Translations under genes and position numbers: made by a program | Notes under the pieces: model-generated | Databases searched by the model: none | Seen by the model: only the letters and a program-made list of their open reading frames with translations | What the model was told of the DNA's origin: nothing | Shown: positions 43,800 to 52,412 of the stretch, piece by piece | Position numbering within the stretch: position 1 is the first letter of the stretch | Layout: each line of letters opens with the position of its first letter | NCBI RefSeq assembly: GCF_016735595.1 | Contig: NZ_JAERRB010000011.1 | Location: 124,001 to 188,000, forward strand | Reading direction: 5' to 3' | Length of the DNA: 64,000 bases | Source: Chryseolinea lacunae | Lineage (GTDB): Bacteria > Bacteroidota > Bacteroidia > Cytophagales > Cyclobacteriaceae

Positions 43800-44294
43800 A
43801 TGCCAAAGCCGTCCCCGAAAGAACAACCGACCAGTGCTGCAGTGCTGGACAAAAAAGACTATGAAATTCTGCGCCTGTTGCAGGGCAACGCTAAACTGAC
43901 GGTGCGTGAGATTGCTGCCCAGGTCCACCTCAGTCCAACGCCGGTGCACGAACGCATCAAACGGATGGAGACCGATGGCGTGATCCGCCAGTATGTGGCC
44001 CTGCTCGACCCGCGCCACGTCAACAAAGGCATCAAGGTGATTTGTTATGTCTCCCTGTCTGAACACAGCCGCAAAGCCGGTAAAGTATTCATCGAGGCCA
44101 TTCTGAAATTCAAGGAGATTGTGGAATGCTACAACGTGTCGGGCGACTTCGACTTCATGCTCAAGATCGTAGCCGAAAGCATGGCCGACTATCATAGCTT
44201 CTATGTGAATGTGCTGAGCGAAGTGAAAGGCATCGGGCAGACCAAAAGCATCTTCATTATGGATACCATCAAAGAAACGCACGAGATCATCTAA
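43800..44294 (+). CDS. Lrp/AsnC-family transcriptional regulator
   Basis: 164 residues. The N-terminal helix-turn-helix (YEILRLLQGNAKLTVREIAA, then VHLSPTPVHERIKRMETDGV) is followed by the RAM/AsnC ligand domain (IKVICYVSLSEHSR, VVECYNV-type strand IVECYNVSGDFDFMLKIVA). Divergent from the MFS exporter, which it likely regulates. Its stop overlaps the convergent histidine-kinase gene by four bases. Confidence 0.95.
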   Translation: MPKPSPKEQPTSAAVLDKKDYEILRLLQGNAKLTVREIAAQVHLSPTPVHERIKRMETDGVIRQYVALLDPRHVNKGIKVICYVSLSEHSRKAGKVFIEAILKFKEIVECYNVSGDFDFMLKIVAESMADYHSFYVNVLSEVKGIGQTKSIFIMDTIKETHEII

Positions 44295-46987
44295 TATCCC
44301 CGCGGCAGGCGTATCACAAACTCCGTTCCTTCGCCCACACCGGTGCGCACCGTGAGCGTGCCGCCGTGTTTTTGAATGATCTTCATGGTGATGGGCAAGC
44401 CAAGTCCTGTGCCCTGGCCCACCGCCTTGGTCGTGAAGAAGGGATCGAATATTTTAGGCAGATGGTGCGGAGCAATGCCGGTGCCCGTGTCGCGCACAAT
44501 AATTTCGGTTGTGCTCTCGTCACCATATTCCGTCACCGAAATGTCGACCCGCCCGGCGTCAGGAATGGCTTGTACGGCATTGGTGAGCAGGTTCACCATG
44601 GCCTGGTTGATTTCGCCCGAGTTGCCGAGAATGATGGGCGACCCTTCCACGTGCACGGCGATTTTGACGTCGCGTGTTTTCACCGAAGTTTGAATCAGCA
44701 CCAGCGCGAGCTCAATGTTCTCCACCAGGTTCACATTGCCAATGGTTTCCGTGTTGTCGTGCGAAATTTTGAGAAGACTCTCTACAATGGCGCGCATGCG
44801 CAGGCTGCCGGTGCGAATGGTGTTCGACAGCAATTCCACTTCGGCAAGGGTTTCGTGCGAGTCGTCGCCGTTGCGCACAGCCTCCAGGTTGGACTTGATG
44901 CCTTCGGCGCCGTTCACGACAAAATTGAGCGGGTTGTTTATTTCGTGTGCAATGCCCGCAATGAGTTGGCCAAGCCCCGCCATTTTTTCGGCGTGAATCA
45001 ATTGCGACTCGGTTTCTTTCAACTCCTGAAACGCATCGTCTGTCTTTTGTTTTTGCAAAACAATCTCGTCGTGCTGTTGCTTCAACACCACGTTGGCGGC
45101 TTGCTTCTGGCGGTAGTTATAAAATGCAATTCCGGTCGACAACGCCAGCAACGCAATTCCCCCAACACCAAAGAGAATGATATTCTTCTGCCTTTCAATG
45201 GTGTCTGTCTGTTGATGTTTGTCCAGTTGCAGCATGGCGTTCTCATGTTCTTTCTCCAGCGTCCTGAATCGTGCCAGTGCTTCGCTTTGCGCATAGGCCA
45301 TCTCGGAGTGTGTCACAGAATCTTTTAGCAACAGATACCGTTGCAGCGAATTCAAGGCATCTTCTGTTCGGCCCACGGCCTGGTAGCACGGATAGAGCAG
45401 GGGTTCGATCGAGTAGGCATCCCAGAAGTCGCCCAGTTTCAATCCCGTCTCGAAAAATGAAATGGCCTTGTCGTAGTGGCCACGTTGCTTTTCCAGGCTC
45501 CCGGCCACCCGGTAGTAGTCGAACACCAGGTAGTTGCTTCGCTCCACAACAGCGATAGCATTTTCGGGATGAAAGCCCTTGAGGATAGCGGCATTTCTGA
45601 GTTGCAAAGCCTGGTGAACCTGGTCCATATAAACGCGGGCGCTATCGATCTGGTCGGCTTGCAAAAACAGATCGCTCCGTTGCACCAGTAGTGTCTCACG
45701 GTAGAGCGGCATCAATTTTTCGCGCAGGGCCACGGAATTGTAGAAGAAGGCAGAATCAAGCTGTCCCAATTTTTTATAGGCCGTGGCAATGCCCCGTAGA
45801 AAGGTGGAACGGTTCACCTCAAAACCATTGGCGGGTATGTCTAGCAAACGAAGCCCTTGTTTCAGTGATTGAATGGATCGCGGATAATCTTCAACCTCAC
45901 TGTAGAGATGGGCAAAATGGCGGAGCAAATAGGCTTCTACCTGCGGGGAAGGTTCTTTCATTTGGTGATGCAGGGCATATGTGGAATCGAGCAACTGGAA
46001 ATTTTCCCTGAAGTGGCCCATGGAACGAAACACGTTTGCCAGGTTCAACTGAGAACTGATAACTTTCGTGGTGTCTTTCAGTTGCCGTGCCCACCGAATG
46101 GTCTCGCGCGCAGCGGCAATGCTCTCCGGGTATTTGCCCAAGGCATGATAAATGATGATGCTCGTGCTGCGATAACTTCGCATGTGGGCCATGTTGCCAT
46201 CGGCTTTTGCGTATTGAAAGGCTTTCTCGTTAAGCAGATCCGCGCGTTCCAGGTCACCCATTTCCAAGAGAATCTGTGAATAGGTGCCATACAAGGTTTC
46301 ACTGTAGCTACTGGTGGGATATTTTCCGGCAAGCTGTACCGCCTCTTCCATCGGCGCGTTGAATTTATCGTACTGCTTGTTGCTGTAAAGATACACCCCT
46401 TTGGTCGTGAGCAGAATCAACAGATTGTTATGATCGTTCGCTTTTCGAGCCAGTGCAATGGCCTCGTCCATGATCATCGATGCTTTCACGTGGTTGTTTT
46501 TTCTTTCTTCAATCATGCCCCACACGCGCAACGCTTGCAGCTGTTGGGGAACAGCATCACGTTTTCTTGCTTTCTGCAAGGCCGACTGAATTTTCTTTTC
46601 GGCCAGGTCAAGTTTTTCCGAAAGCATATACAGCCGCGCCAATAGGATGGATGCCCGAAGGTTTTCTTTTTCGTAACCATTGCTTTCCGCCATCGAATCG
46701 GCTTTCGCACAATACGTCAAAGCCAGCTCCACATGCGAAAGATTGTTATGACGAAACGCCATTTCCAGATAGGTCTGCGTGAGTTCCAGGTTGTGTTGCC
46801 ACGGAATCAGCGCCGAAAGACTGTCTACAATCCGGTCTTGCGATTTGGCGCCGGGTGCTATCGAGAAGAAGGCGATCAAAACGCAGATCCGCTGTAGAGG
46901 GGTGGGGGAAAGGGTTAGCAGTTGCCTGCCGAACCGACAACATGTTGCCCACAAAGCGAAAATTCCGGTTGTTTGATGGGTCTTCAT
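44291..46987 (-). CDS. TPR-containing sensor histidine kinase
   Basis: 898 residues from ATG 46987 (an upstream extension of 24 residues lacks a signal-like start). Signal peptide (RICVLIAFFSIAPGAKSQ), then a large helical TPR region (e.g. LALTYCAKADSMAESNGYEK, YPRSIQSLKQGLRLLDI), one transmembrane helix (IILFGVGGIALLALSTGIAF), a coiled coil, HisKA with phospho-acceptor His in GLGQLIAGIAHEINNPLNFV, and HATPase with N-box INQAMVNLLTNAVQAIP, G1 VRDTGTGIAPHH and G2 GQGTGLGLPITMKI. Complete and probably active. No response regulator is adjacent, so it is an orphan kinase. Confidence 0.93.
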   Translation of the reverse strand: MKTHQTTGIFALWATCCRFGRQLLTLSPTPLQRICVLIAFFSIAPGAKSQDRIVDSLSALIPWQHNLELTQTYLEMAFRHNNLSHVELALTYCAKADSMAESNGYEKENLRASILLARLYMLSEKLDLAEKKIQSALQKARKRDAVPQQLQALRVWGMIEERKNNHVKASMIMDEAIALARKANDHNNLLILLTTKGVYLYSNKQYDKFNAPMEEAVQLAGKYPTSSYSETLYGTYSQILLEMGDLERADLLNEKAFQYAKADGNMAHMRSYRSTSIIIYHALGKYPESIAAARETIRWARQLKDTTKVISSQLNLANVFRSMGHFRENFQLLDSTYALHHQMKEPSPQVEAYLLRHFAHLYSEVEDYPRSIQSLKQGLRLLDIPANGFEVNRSTFLRGIATAYKKLGQLDSAFFYNSVALREKLMPLYRETLLVQRSDLFLQADQIDSARVYMDQVHQALQLRNAAILKGFHPENAIAVVERSNYLVFDYYRVAGSLEKQRGHYDKAISFFETGLKLGDFWDAYSIEPLLYPCYQAVGRTEDALNSLQRYLLLKDSVTHSEMAYAQSEALARFRTLEKEHENAMLQLDKHQQTDTIERQKNIILFGVGGIALLALSTGIAFYNYRQKQAANVVLKQQHDEIVLQKQKTDDAFQELKETESQLIHAEKMAGLGQLIAGIAHEINNPLNFVVNGAEGIKSNLEAVRNGDDSHETLAEVELLSNTIRTGSLRMRAIVESLLKISHDNTETIGNVNLVENIELALVLIQTSVKTRDVKIAVHVEGSPIILGNSGEINQAMVNLLTNAVQAIPDAGRVDISVTEYGDESTTEIIVRDTGTGIAPHHLPKIFDPFFTTKAVGQGTGLGLPITMKIIQKHGGTLTVRTGVGEGTEFVIRLPRGY

Positions 46988-47469
46988 GGCGAGGAGTTTT
47001 AGTGTGCAAAGGATGAATTCCTCCGCCATTGTCAATCGCCATACCAAGAACCAAGGCATTTTCGTTTTTCCGGAAACGAGGCGTTTTAGAGATGTAAGGT
47101 CTTCCGGGATAATGGTGCCGCCATCGGTTTTCCGCCTGGAGTTCCGGCGGCATCAAATCCTTCGGCAAGCAGAATACCATGATCACGCTCGGAATCTCCA
47201 TCGAGTTACTCCGGCGTGTAGATGTAAGTTTATCGATTTACTTTTGGAAAATGAGCATCGAAGAAGCGAGCCACAGCTGTCGCTAACGCCTCGTTCGATA
47301 GGTTTTTTTGAGGGCGTGCCGACGAAATATCGTTGGCCCAACGAAATATCGTTGGCAAGCCTGTGATTGAATGTTTTAACGCCGGTATTGGGGACCATTA
47401 AGGCCATGCAAAACTGGGAATGTTTAGGGGGGATCATTCTGCGGTCCAGGGTCGTTTTTGCAGTGTGTC
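46988..47469. other. Gene-free stretch with a duplicated palindrome
   Basis: No gene recognised; open frames here have no family features. ACGAAATATCGTTGG occurs twice with a period of 19 bases (47322-47336 and 47341-47355), each copy being a near palindrome AACGA-AATA-TCGTT. The stretch must also contain the promoter of the histidine-kinase gene. Confidence 0.5.
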
Positions 47470-47580
47470 ATTCGAAGCTCTGTCGAAGCGGTGTCGAACC
47501 TCTGTCGAACCTCTGTCGAAGCGGTGTCGAACAACATTCGAAGAACACTCGAAGCGGATTCGAAGCGGATTCGAACAAAT
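47470..47580. repeat. Tandem array of ten 11-bp units with exact TCGA phasing
   Basis: The tetramer TCGA begins at 47472, 47483, 47494, 47505, 47516, 47527, 47538, 47549, 47560 and 47571, that is every 11 bases without exception. The unit is roughly (A/T)(T/G)TCGAA(G/C)nnn with variable last bases (CGG, CTC, AAC). Because 11 is not a multiple of three, all frames stay open and an apparent 11-residue peptide repeat (e.g. SSVEAVSNLC, TSVEAVSNNI) appears; I regard that as a by-product. Not CRISPR: units are too short and there are no spacers. Confidence 0.85.
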
Positions 47581-47810
47581 AACGATCGATTAAGCACCGC
47601 AACACAAGTTTCTGACCAGGGCAATGGTTCAGGTAATTCCAGAATTGAGATTCGAAATATGGAAATGAGACATTTGCCCTGCATTGGTTGCCAACGGTTG
47701 CAATCAAAATATGCGTAATTCGCTGTTTTTCATACATTACCGAAATCCCACGTACCCCCAAGCGGATTGGAATGATTTTGATAAGTACATCAGCAAGAAC
47801 ATTAGAAATC

Positions 47811-48245
47811 ATGACCAGCTTCTTTGAACACCAACGCTCCAGCTTCAAACGCAACTACCTCCGCAACCTCATTGTCCTGGCTTCGGCCGATGGCCATCTG
47901 GAATCGGAAGAAAAAGCACTCATCACCAAAATCGGCGTGCGCCGCGGCCTGAAGGTTTGGCAAATCGACGAACTCATCGAAGACAAAAGCGCACACACCG
48001 TGTTTTTGCCCGAATCGATGGCCAACCGCATGAACATGCTCTACGACCTCATGGAGCTGGTATACGTTGACCGTCAGGTGAATGAAAACGAAATCTTGTT
48101 TATCCGAAACTTGCTGGTGTCGTTCCACTTGCCTGCCGAAGTGATGGACGAACTGATGGACCTGTTTAGCAACGGAACCCCCGGTGCCCTGGTGTGGCGC
48201 GATTTTGTAGACGAAGTTTGCGCCGTCACAGCGCATCACGAATAG
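47811..48245 (+). CDS. TerB-like (tellurite-resistance-fold) cytoplasmic protein
   Basis: 144 residues from ATG 47811; the open frame extends 41 codons upstream toward the repeat array but without similarity. All-helical with the acidic TerB-type motifs VLASADGHLESEEKALITKI and MELVYVDRQVNENEILFI spaced as in the two halves of the TerB fold. TerB-like proteins bind metal ions and serve in diverse stress systems. Single gene; role unknown. Confidence 0.8.
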   Translation: MTSFFEHQRSSFKRNYLRNLIVLASADGHLESEEKALITKIGVRRGLKVWQIDELIEDKSAHTVFLPESMANRMNMLYDLMELVYVDRQVNENEILFIRNLLVSFHLPAEVMDELMDLFSNGTPGALVWRDFVDEVCAVTAHHE

Positions 48246-48474
48246 TCATTTCGGCCCCACCGCATTCCGGTGGGTCCACGTTGTCGGCCATGCAAGTGAA
48301 GTGAGTTATCGGACATTGGTTTGTCGTCATCCGCATTGCGCCATTTCCCTGCCCTGTGCTGCCGGTTCGCAAGTGTTATACAGTTTTACTATTTTCGAAC
48401 CTTTCGGAATAGAATGGTTGTTGCTTTGTGGCAACAGCCTGACACAATACACACTTTTTTCACAGATCGCACGT

Positions 48475-50199
48475 ATGGCTCAAACACTGGAAATACCAAA
48501 ACGCCCCAAACGAAAATTTCTCGGCGAAGATTTTAAAGTCACATCCTGGGATGTGCTCAAACCGCTCTTCGATAACCTTCTGGAAAGACCGCTCAACACC
48601 GCGCAAGCCCTTAAGACGTGGTTCCTCGACCGCAGCGAACTCGAGTCCGTCATCAGCGAAGACATGGCCTGGCGCTATATCCGCATGACGTGCTACACCG
48701 ACAACGAAGAATACCGCAAACACTATCAAGACTTCGTAGAAAACATACAGCCACTTGTGGCCCCGGTGTCGGACAAGCTCAACAAAAAAGCCGCCGCCTC
48801 ACCCTTCCTCGATGAGCTGGCGCACACCGAAGGCTACGACATCATGATCCGCAGCCTCAAAAAAGAAATCGAAATCTTTCGCGACGCCAACGTGCCGCTC
48901 TACACGGAGATCAACATCGAAACACAGAAGTACGCCCAGCTCAATGGCGCCATGACGGTGCAGGTAGACGGCAAGGAACTGACGCTGCAACAAGCTTCGG
49001 TCTACCTTATGTCGACCGACCGCGCGGTGCGCGAAGAAGTCTATCATAAAATTGCCGACCGCCGTCTCAAAGACAAAGACGCCCTCGACAGTTTGTTTTC
49101 CACCCTGGTGAACTTGCGCCATCGCGTGGCAGAAAATGCAGGCTTCGCCAACTTCAGAGACTACATGTTCAAATCGTTGGGACGGTTCGACTACACGCCC
49201 CAGGATTGCTTCGACTTTCACGACGCCATTCAACATCAGGTGGTGCCCATCCTCAACACGTTTTCACAGGAACGCAAAGCCGCACTGAAGGTATCGCAGC
49301 TTCGCCCGTGGGACAAAGCTGTCGATCCCGAAGGACGCGAAGCGCTGAAGCCATTCACCAGCAGCCAGGAACTGACCGACAAGACTATAGAAGTGTTTCA
49401 TCGCCTTGATCCGTTTCTGGGCCAATGCCTGTCCATCATGAAAGCCATGGGGCATCTTGATCTGGAATCGAGAAAAGGAAAAGCGCCGGGCGGCTATAAC
49501 TATCCTCTCGCGGAAATTGGCGTGCCCTTCATTTTCATGAACGCCACATCAACCCTTCGCGACATGGTCACCATTCTGCACGAAGGAGGCCACGCGGTTC
49601 ATAATTTTCTGACACGCGACCTGGAGCTGAACGACTTCAAGTCAACACCGTCGGAAGTGGCCGAGCTTGCTTCCATGTCCATGGAGCTGATCTCGCTCGA
49701 TCACTGGGATGTTTTTTTTACCGACCCTGCCGAGCTGAAGCGCGCCAAACGCGAACACCTCGAAGACATTATCGAGACCTTGCCCTGGGTAGCCACCATA
49801 GACCGCTACCAACATTGGCTCTACACCAACCCCAACCACACACCCGCGCAGCGCACGGCCGAATGGAACGCCATCTTCGACCGCTTCGCCGACACGGCAA
49901 CAGACTGGTCTGGACTGCAACCGGTGAAAGATTATCTGTGGCAAAAACAATTGCACTTGTATGAAGTGCCGTTCTACTACATCGAATATGGCATGGCCCA
50001 ACTGGGTGCCATTGCGGTGTGGCGCAATTTCAGAAAGAATCCGGAGAAGGGCTTGGCGGGCTATCAGAACGCGTTGAAGCTGGGTTATCTGCGCAGCATA
50101 CCCGAGATCTATAAAGCCGCCGGCATCGAATTCAACTTCAGCCGCGAATACATAAAAGAACTGATGGATTTTGTGCGCGAAGAACTGGCCAAAGTATAG
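48475..50199 (+). CDS. M3-family oligoendopeptidase F
   Basis: 574 residues from ATG 48475 (in-frame codons back to 48301 look non-coding). The zinc site is HEGGH in TILHEGGHAVHNFL with the downstream Glu in PSEVAELASMSMELISLDHW. N-terminal helical region SWDVLKPLFDNLLERPLNTA and the C-terminal DFVREELAKV fit PepF. Cleaves short peptides in the cytoplasm. Ends in a hairpin shared with the convergent MarR gene. Confidence 0.95.
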   Translation: MAQTLEIPKRPKRKFLGEDFKVTSWDVLKPLFDNLLERPLNTAQALKTWFLDRSELESVISEDMAWRYIRMTCYTDNEEYRKHYQDFVENIQPLVAPVSDKLNKKAAASPFLDELAHTEGYDIMIRSLKKEIEIFRDANVPLYTEINIETQKYAQLNGAMTVQVDGKELTLQQASVYLMSTDRAVREEVYHKIADRRLKDKDALDSLFSTLVNLRHRVAENAGFANFRDYMFKSLGRFDYTPQDCFDFHDAIQHQVVPILNTFSQERKAALKVSQLRPWDKAVDPEGREALKPFTSSQELTDKTIEVFHRLDPFLGQCLSIMKAMGHLDLESRKGKAPGGYNYPLAEIGVPFIFMNATSTLRDMVTILHEGGHAVHNFLTRDLELNDFKSTPSEVAELASMSMELISLDHWDVFFTDPAELKRAKREHLEDIIETLPWVATIDRYQHWLYTNPNHTPAQRTAEWNAIFDRFADTATDWSGLQPVKDYLWQKQLHLYEVPFYYIEYGMAQLGAIAVWRNFRKNPEKGLAGYQNALKLGYLRSIPEIYKAAGIEFNFSREYIKELMDFVREELAKV

Positions 50200-50232
50200 G
50201 CCTCGCGTTACAGGAACACAGTCGAAATCAAT

Positions 50233-50270
50233 AGAGGATAACGTGAAGAAAGAGCTTTGCGTTATCCTCT
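50233..50270. terminator. Hairpin between pepF-type and marR-type genes
   Basis: 11-bp stem AGAGGATAACG (50233-50243) / CGTTATCCTCT (50260-50270). The right arm overlaps the last codons of the convergent MarR gene. Confidence 0.65.
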
Positions 50271-50708
50271 GCTTTTATCCAGCAGGTTGCTGAGTTGCAG
50301 GGCCTCTTCGTCGGAGAGGCTGAGGATGTTGTCTAGCTCACTTTGTTTTTTGTCGATGGTGCGCAGCAGTTCCAGACCGGCGTCGGTGAGGTTCACGTCA
50401 GACGCGCGCTTGTCGGTGGGGCAGGCTTTTCGCACAATCACATTTTTAGACACAAGTCGGTCGAGCAAACGCGATACGTCCGAATTGCGGTCGAGCATAC
50501 GCGATTTGATTTCGGTGGCCGAAATGCTGTTGGGATGTTGGCCTTTCAGAATGCGAAGGATGTTGAATTGCTGCGGGGTGATGTTGAAAGACTTGAACAG
50601 ATGCTGGTGTTTGCCTTGCAGCCAATTGACGGTGTAGAGCAGGTTGATGACTGCCTTCTGGTGTGCGTTGAGAAATTTCTTCTGTTTGATTTCGTCTTCG
50701 ATCTTCAT
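50262..50708 (-). CDS. MarR-family transcriptional regulator
   Basis: 148 residues, winged helix with KSFNITPQQFNILRILKG, recognition region SATEIKSRMLDRNSDVSRLL, and the wing RKACPTDKRASDVNLTDAGL. Lies downstream of the YceI gene in the same direction, separated by a hairpin. MarR-YceI pairs are frequent in Bacteroidota, so it probably regulates that gene. Confidence 0.95.
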   Translation of the reverse strand: MKIEDEIKQKKFLNAHQKAVINLLYTVNWLQGKHQHLFKSFNITPQQFNILRILKGQHPNSISATEIKSRMLDRNSDVSRLLDRLVSKNVIVRKACPTDKRASDVNLTDAGLELLRTIDKKQSELDNILSLSDEEALQLSNLLDKSRG

Positions 50709-50716
50709 AAAAAGAG

Positions 50717-50746
50717 AAACGACCCCTGTTTGTGCAGGGGTCGTTT
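50717..50746. terminator. Hairpin between yceI and marR
   Basis: 12-bp stem AAACGACCCCTG (50717-50728) / CAGGGGTCGTTT (50735-50746) with T/A runs on both sides, directly after the leftward yceI stop. It may attenuate rather than fully stop read-through into marR. Confidence 0.75.
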
Positions 50747-50755
50747 TTAAAAAAC

Positions 50756-51334
50756 TTATGCGGCTTTGTTCAATTCAATTTTGCAGACGATTTCAACCTG
50801 GTCGCCTACTACCATTTCGCCATTCGAGAGTTTGTTGCTCCACTTCAGGCCATAGTCCAGACGGTTGATTTTGCCATTCAGTTTGAACCCGGCTTTCACG
50901 CCATTGCCAGTGTCAACGGTGCCACCATACGTAACGTCGAATGTTACGGGTTTGGTCACGTCGCGCAGGGTCAGGTTGCCCTTCAAAACATACTTGCCAC
51001 CTTCTTTCACGAGGGTGCCTTTGAATTTTACTTCAGGGAATTTTTCAGCGGCGAAGAAGTCGTCCGACTTCAAGTGGCCATCTCTTTTTTCGTTGTCGGT
51101 GTTGACCGAAGCCACCTTGGCGGTGAACTCAACATCGGCACCGTTGAAATCTTCGGTTTTGCTTTTCACAACGCCCGAAAAATCTTTAAAGCTTCCATTC
51201 ACTTCCGACACCACCATGTGCGTAACGTTGAACTGAACGTTCGAATGGTTTTTGTCGAGGTTCCATGTGGTTTGTGCAAACACGCCAGCCGTAGCAAACA
51301 GCAAAAGCGCGAAGAGTGTGTTGATTTTTTTCAT
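50756..51334 (-). CDS. YceI-family periplasmic lipid-binding protein
   Basis: 192 residues from ATG 51334, where a signal peptide starts (KKINTLFALLLFATAGVFAQ); a longer frame to 51403 adds non-signal residues. YceI lipocalin-like barrel: WNLDKNHSNVQFNVTHMVVS, GHLKSDDFFAAEKFPEVKF, LTLRDVTKPVTFDVTY. Family members bind isoprenoid-type lipids. Upstream of marR. Confidence 0.95.
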   Translation of the reverse strand: MKKINTLFALLLFATAGVFAQTTWNLDKNHSNVQFNVTHMVVSEVNGSFKDFSGVVKSKTEDFNGADVEFTAKVASVNTDNEKRDGHLKSDDFFAAEKFPEVKFKGTLVKEGGKYVLKGNLTLRDVTKPVTFDVTYGGTVDTGNGVKAGFKLNGKINRLDYGLKWSNKLSNGEMVVGDQVEIVCKIELNKAA

Positions 51335-51530
51335 ACGTGTCTTGTCTAATTTTTTGTTGGTAATACAAACATAAACAAAACGCGAAGGTATTTGTTTAAA
51401 CAAGTACTTTTTATTTTGTAATGAATTGATTGTCAGGGATTATCTTTTTGACTGGTGCGAAACCGCATGCTAAATTTGGACGACCAAGTTCAACTGAAAA
51501 AGTATGAGCCCGAAGCTACGGCCGGTCGTT

Positions 51531-52331
51531 CTACGCCCGCAGAAAGTAATGAATACTCTCGCGCACCAGCGCGTTATGTCCACACTCCAGCACTTCGAAA
51601 CGGTGGGTCTTTACATGCCGCAGCAGCCGGTGCATGTTTGCCGGCCGAATCACTTTGTCGTATTTACCAGACGTGAGAGTGAACGAAATGTTATGTGTGT
51701 TCACCAGCGACGCAATGTGACGAAGGTTAAACCGAAGATCGCGAAACACAACCCACGAGCAATAGACCTGTTGTCGTTTTTCGGGCGTGTTCATCTGATG
51801 CTCGGCAAAACGCAGCAGCCCTTTGTCAACAACGCCCAGGGTAAGGAATGTGCGGGTCAGCGTGGTGAATCGCGACGGATGCACAATCATGCTTTTAAAG
51901 AACCTGCGGAACATAACCGGGTATGTGGCGAGGCTATACCAGAAACTGGTTTTTACGCCGTCGGGCGCCATGAGAAACACGGCGTTGATTTTTTCGGGAA
52001 ACGCTTCCAGTGTGGCCAGCACAAATTTGCCCCCCAGGCTAAAGCCTCCCAACGAAAAACGGGTGAGCCGTTGCTGATCCAGAAACGCCTGCAGAATTTT
52101 TTTCCAATACGGTTTTGTCAGCGGCTGTTCGCCCAACCCCCACTTGCTCTGGCCATGGAAATAAAGATCGAACGCATAAACGGTGTAGTGAGACGCCAGC
52201 ACTTCGAGGTGCGTGGCAAACGCGCGGTGATCCTGGCCGAAACCGTGGAAGAGGAGTAGCGGTTCCGGTCCATGACCCGACACCGTGTAATGCAGGGTTG
52301 TGGTTTCGTAGGGGAAAAACGCCGACGTCAT
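51531..52331 (-). CDS. Alpha/beta-hydrolase fold protein
   Basis: 266 residues. Oxyanion region LLLFHGFGQDHRAF, nucleophile elbow GGFSLGGKF (Ser), acid region HNISFTLTSGKYDKVI and catalytic His in LECGHNALVRE. Substrate cannot be predicted. Divergent from the seven-PAS kinase gene with only 81 bases between the chosen starts. Confidence 0.88.
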   Translation of the reverse strand: MTSAFFPYETTTLHYTVSGHGPEPLLLFHGFGQDHRAFATHLEVLASHYTVYAFDLYFHGQSKWGLGEQPLTKPYWKKILQAFLDQQRLTRFSLGGFSLGGKFVLATLEAFPEKINAVFLMAPDGVKTSFWYSLATYPVMFRRFFKSMIVHPSRFTTLTRTFLTLGVVDKGLLRFAEHQMNTPEKRQQVYCSWVVFRDLRFNLRHIASLVNTHNISFTLTSGKYDKVIRPANMHRLLRHVKTHRFEVLECGHNALVRESIHYFLRA

Positions 52332-52412
52332 GCTGTAATAATCGTGAAAAATGTTAACGGTGCCGCAGGCTCTATCCTAAACCGGGATTTATTTTTTTGT
52401 AATTTAAAGGCT

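Noticed and set aside
46986-47366. 126-residue open frame upstream of the histidine-kinase gene
   Set aside because: Overlaps the kinase start antisense and has Arg-rich composition without any family feature.
47470-47580. CRISPR array
   Set aside because: Units are 11 bp with no spacers, and no cas genes are present.
47458-47718. Apparent 11-residue-repeat protein
   Set aside because: The periodic peptide arises from an 11-bp DNA repeat that leaves several frames open on both strands; start would be TTG and there is no terminator or neighbour support.
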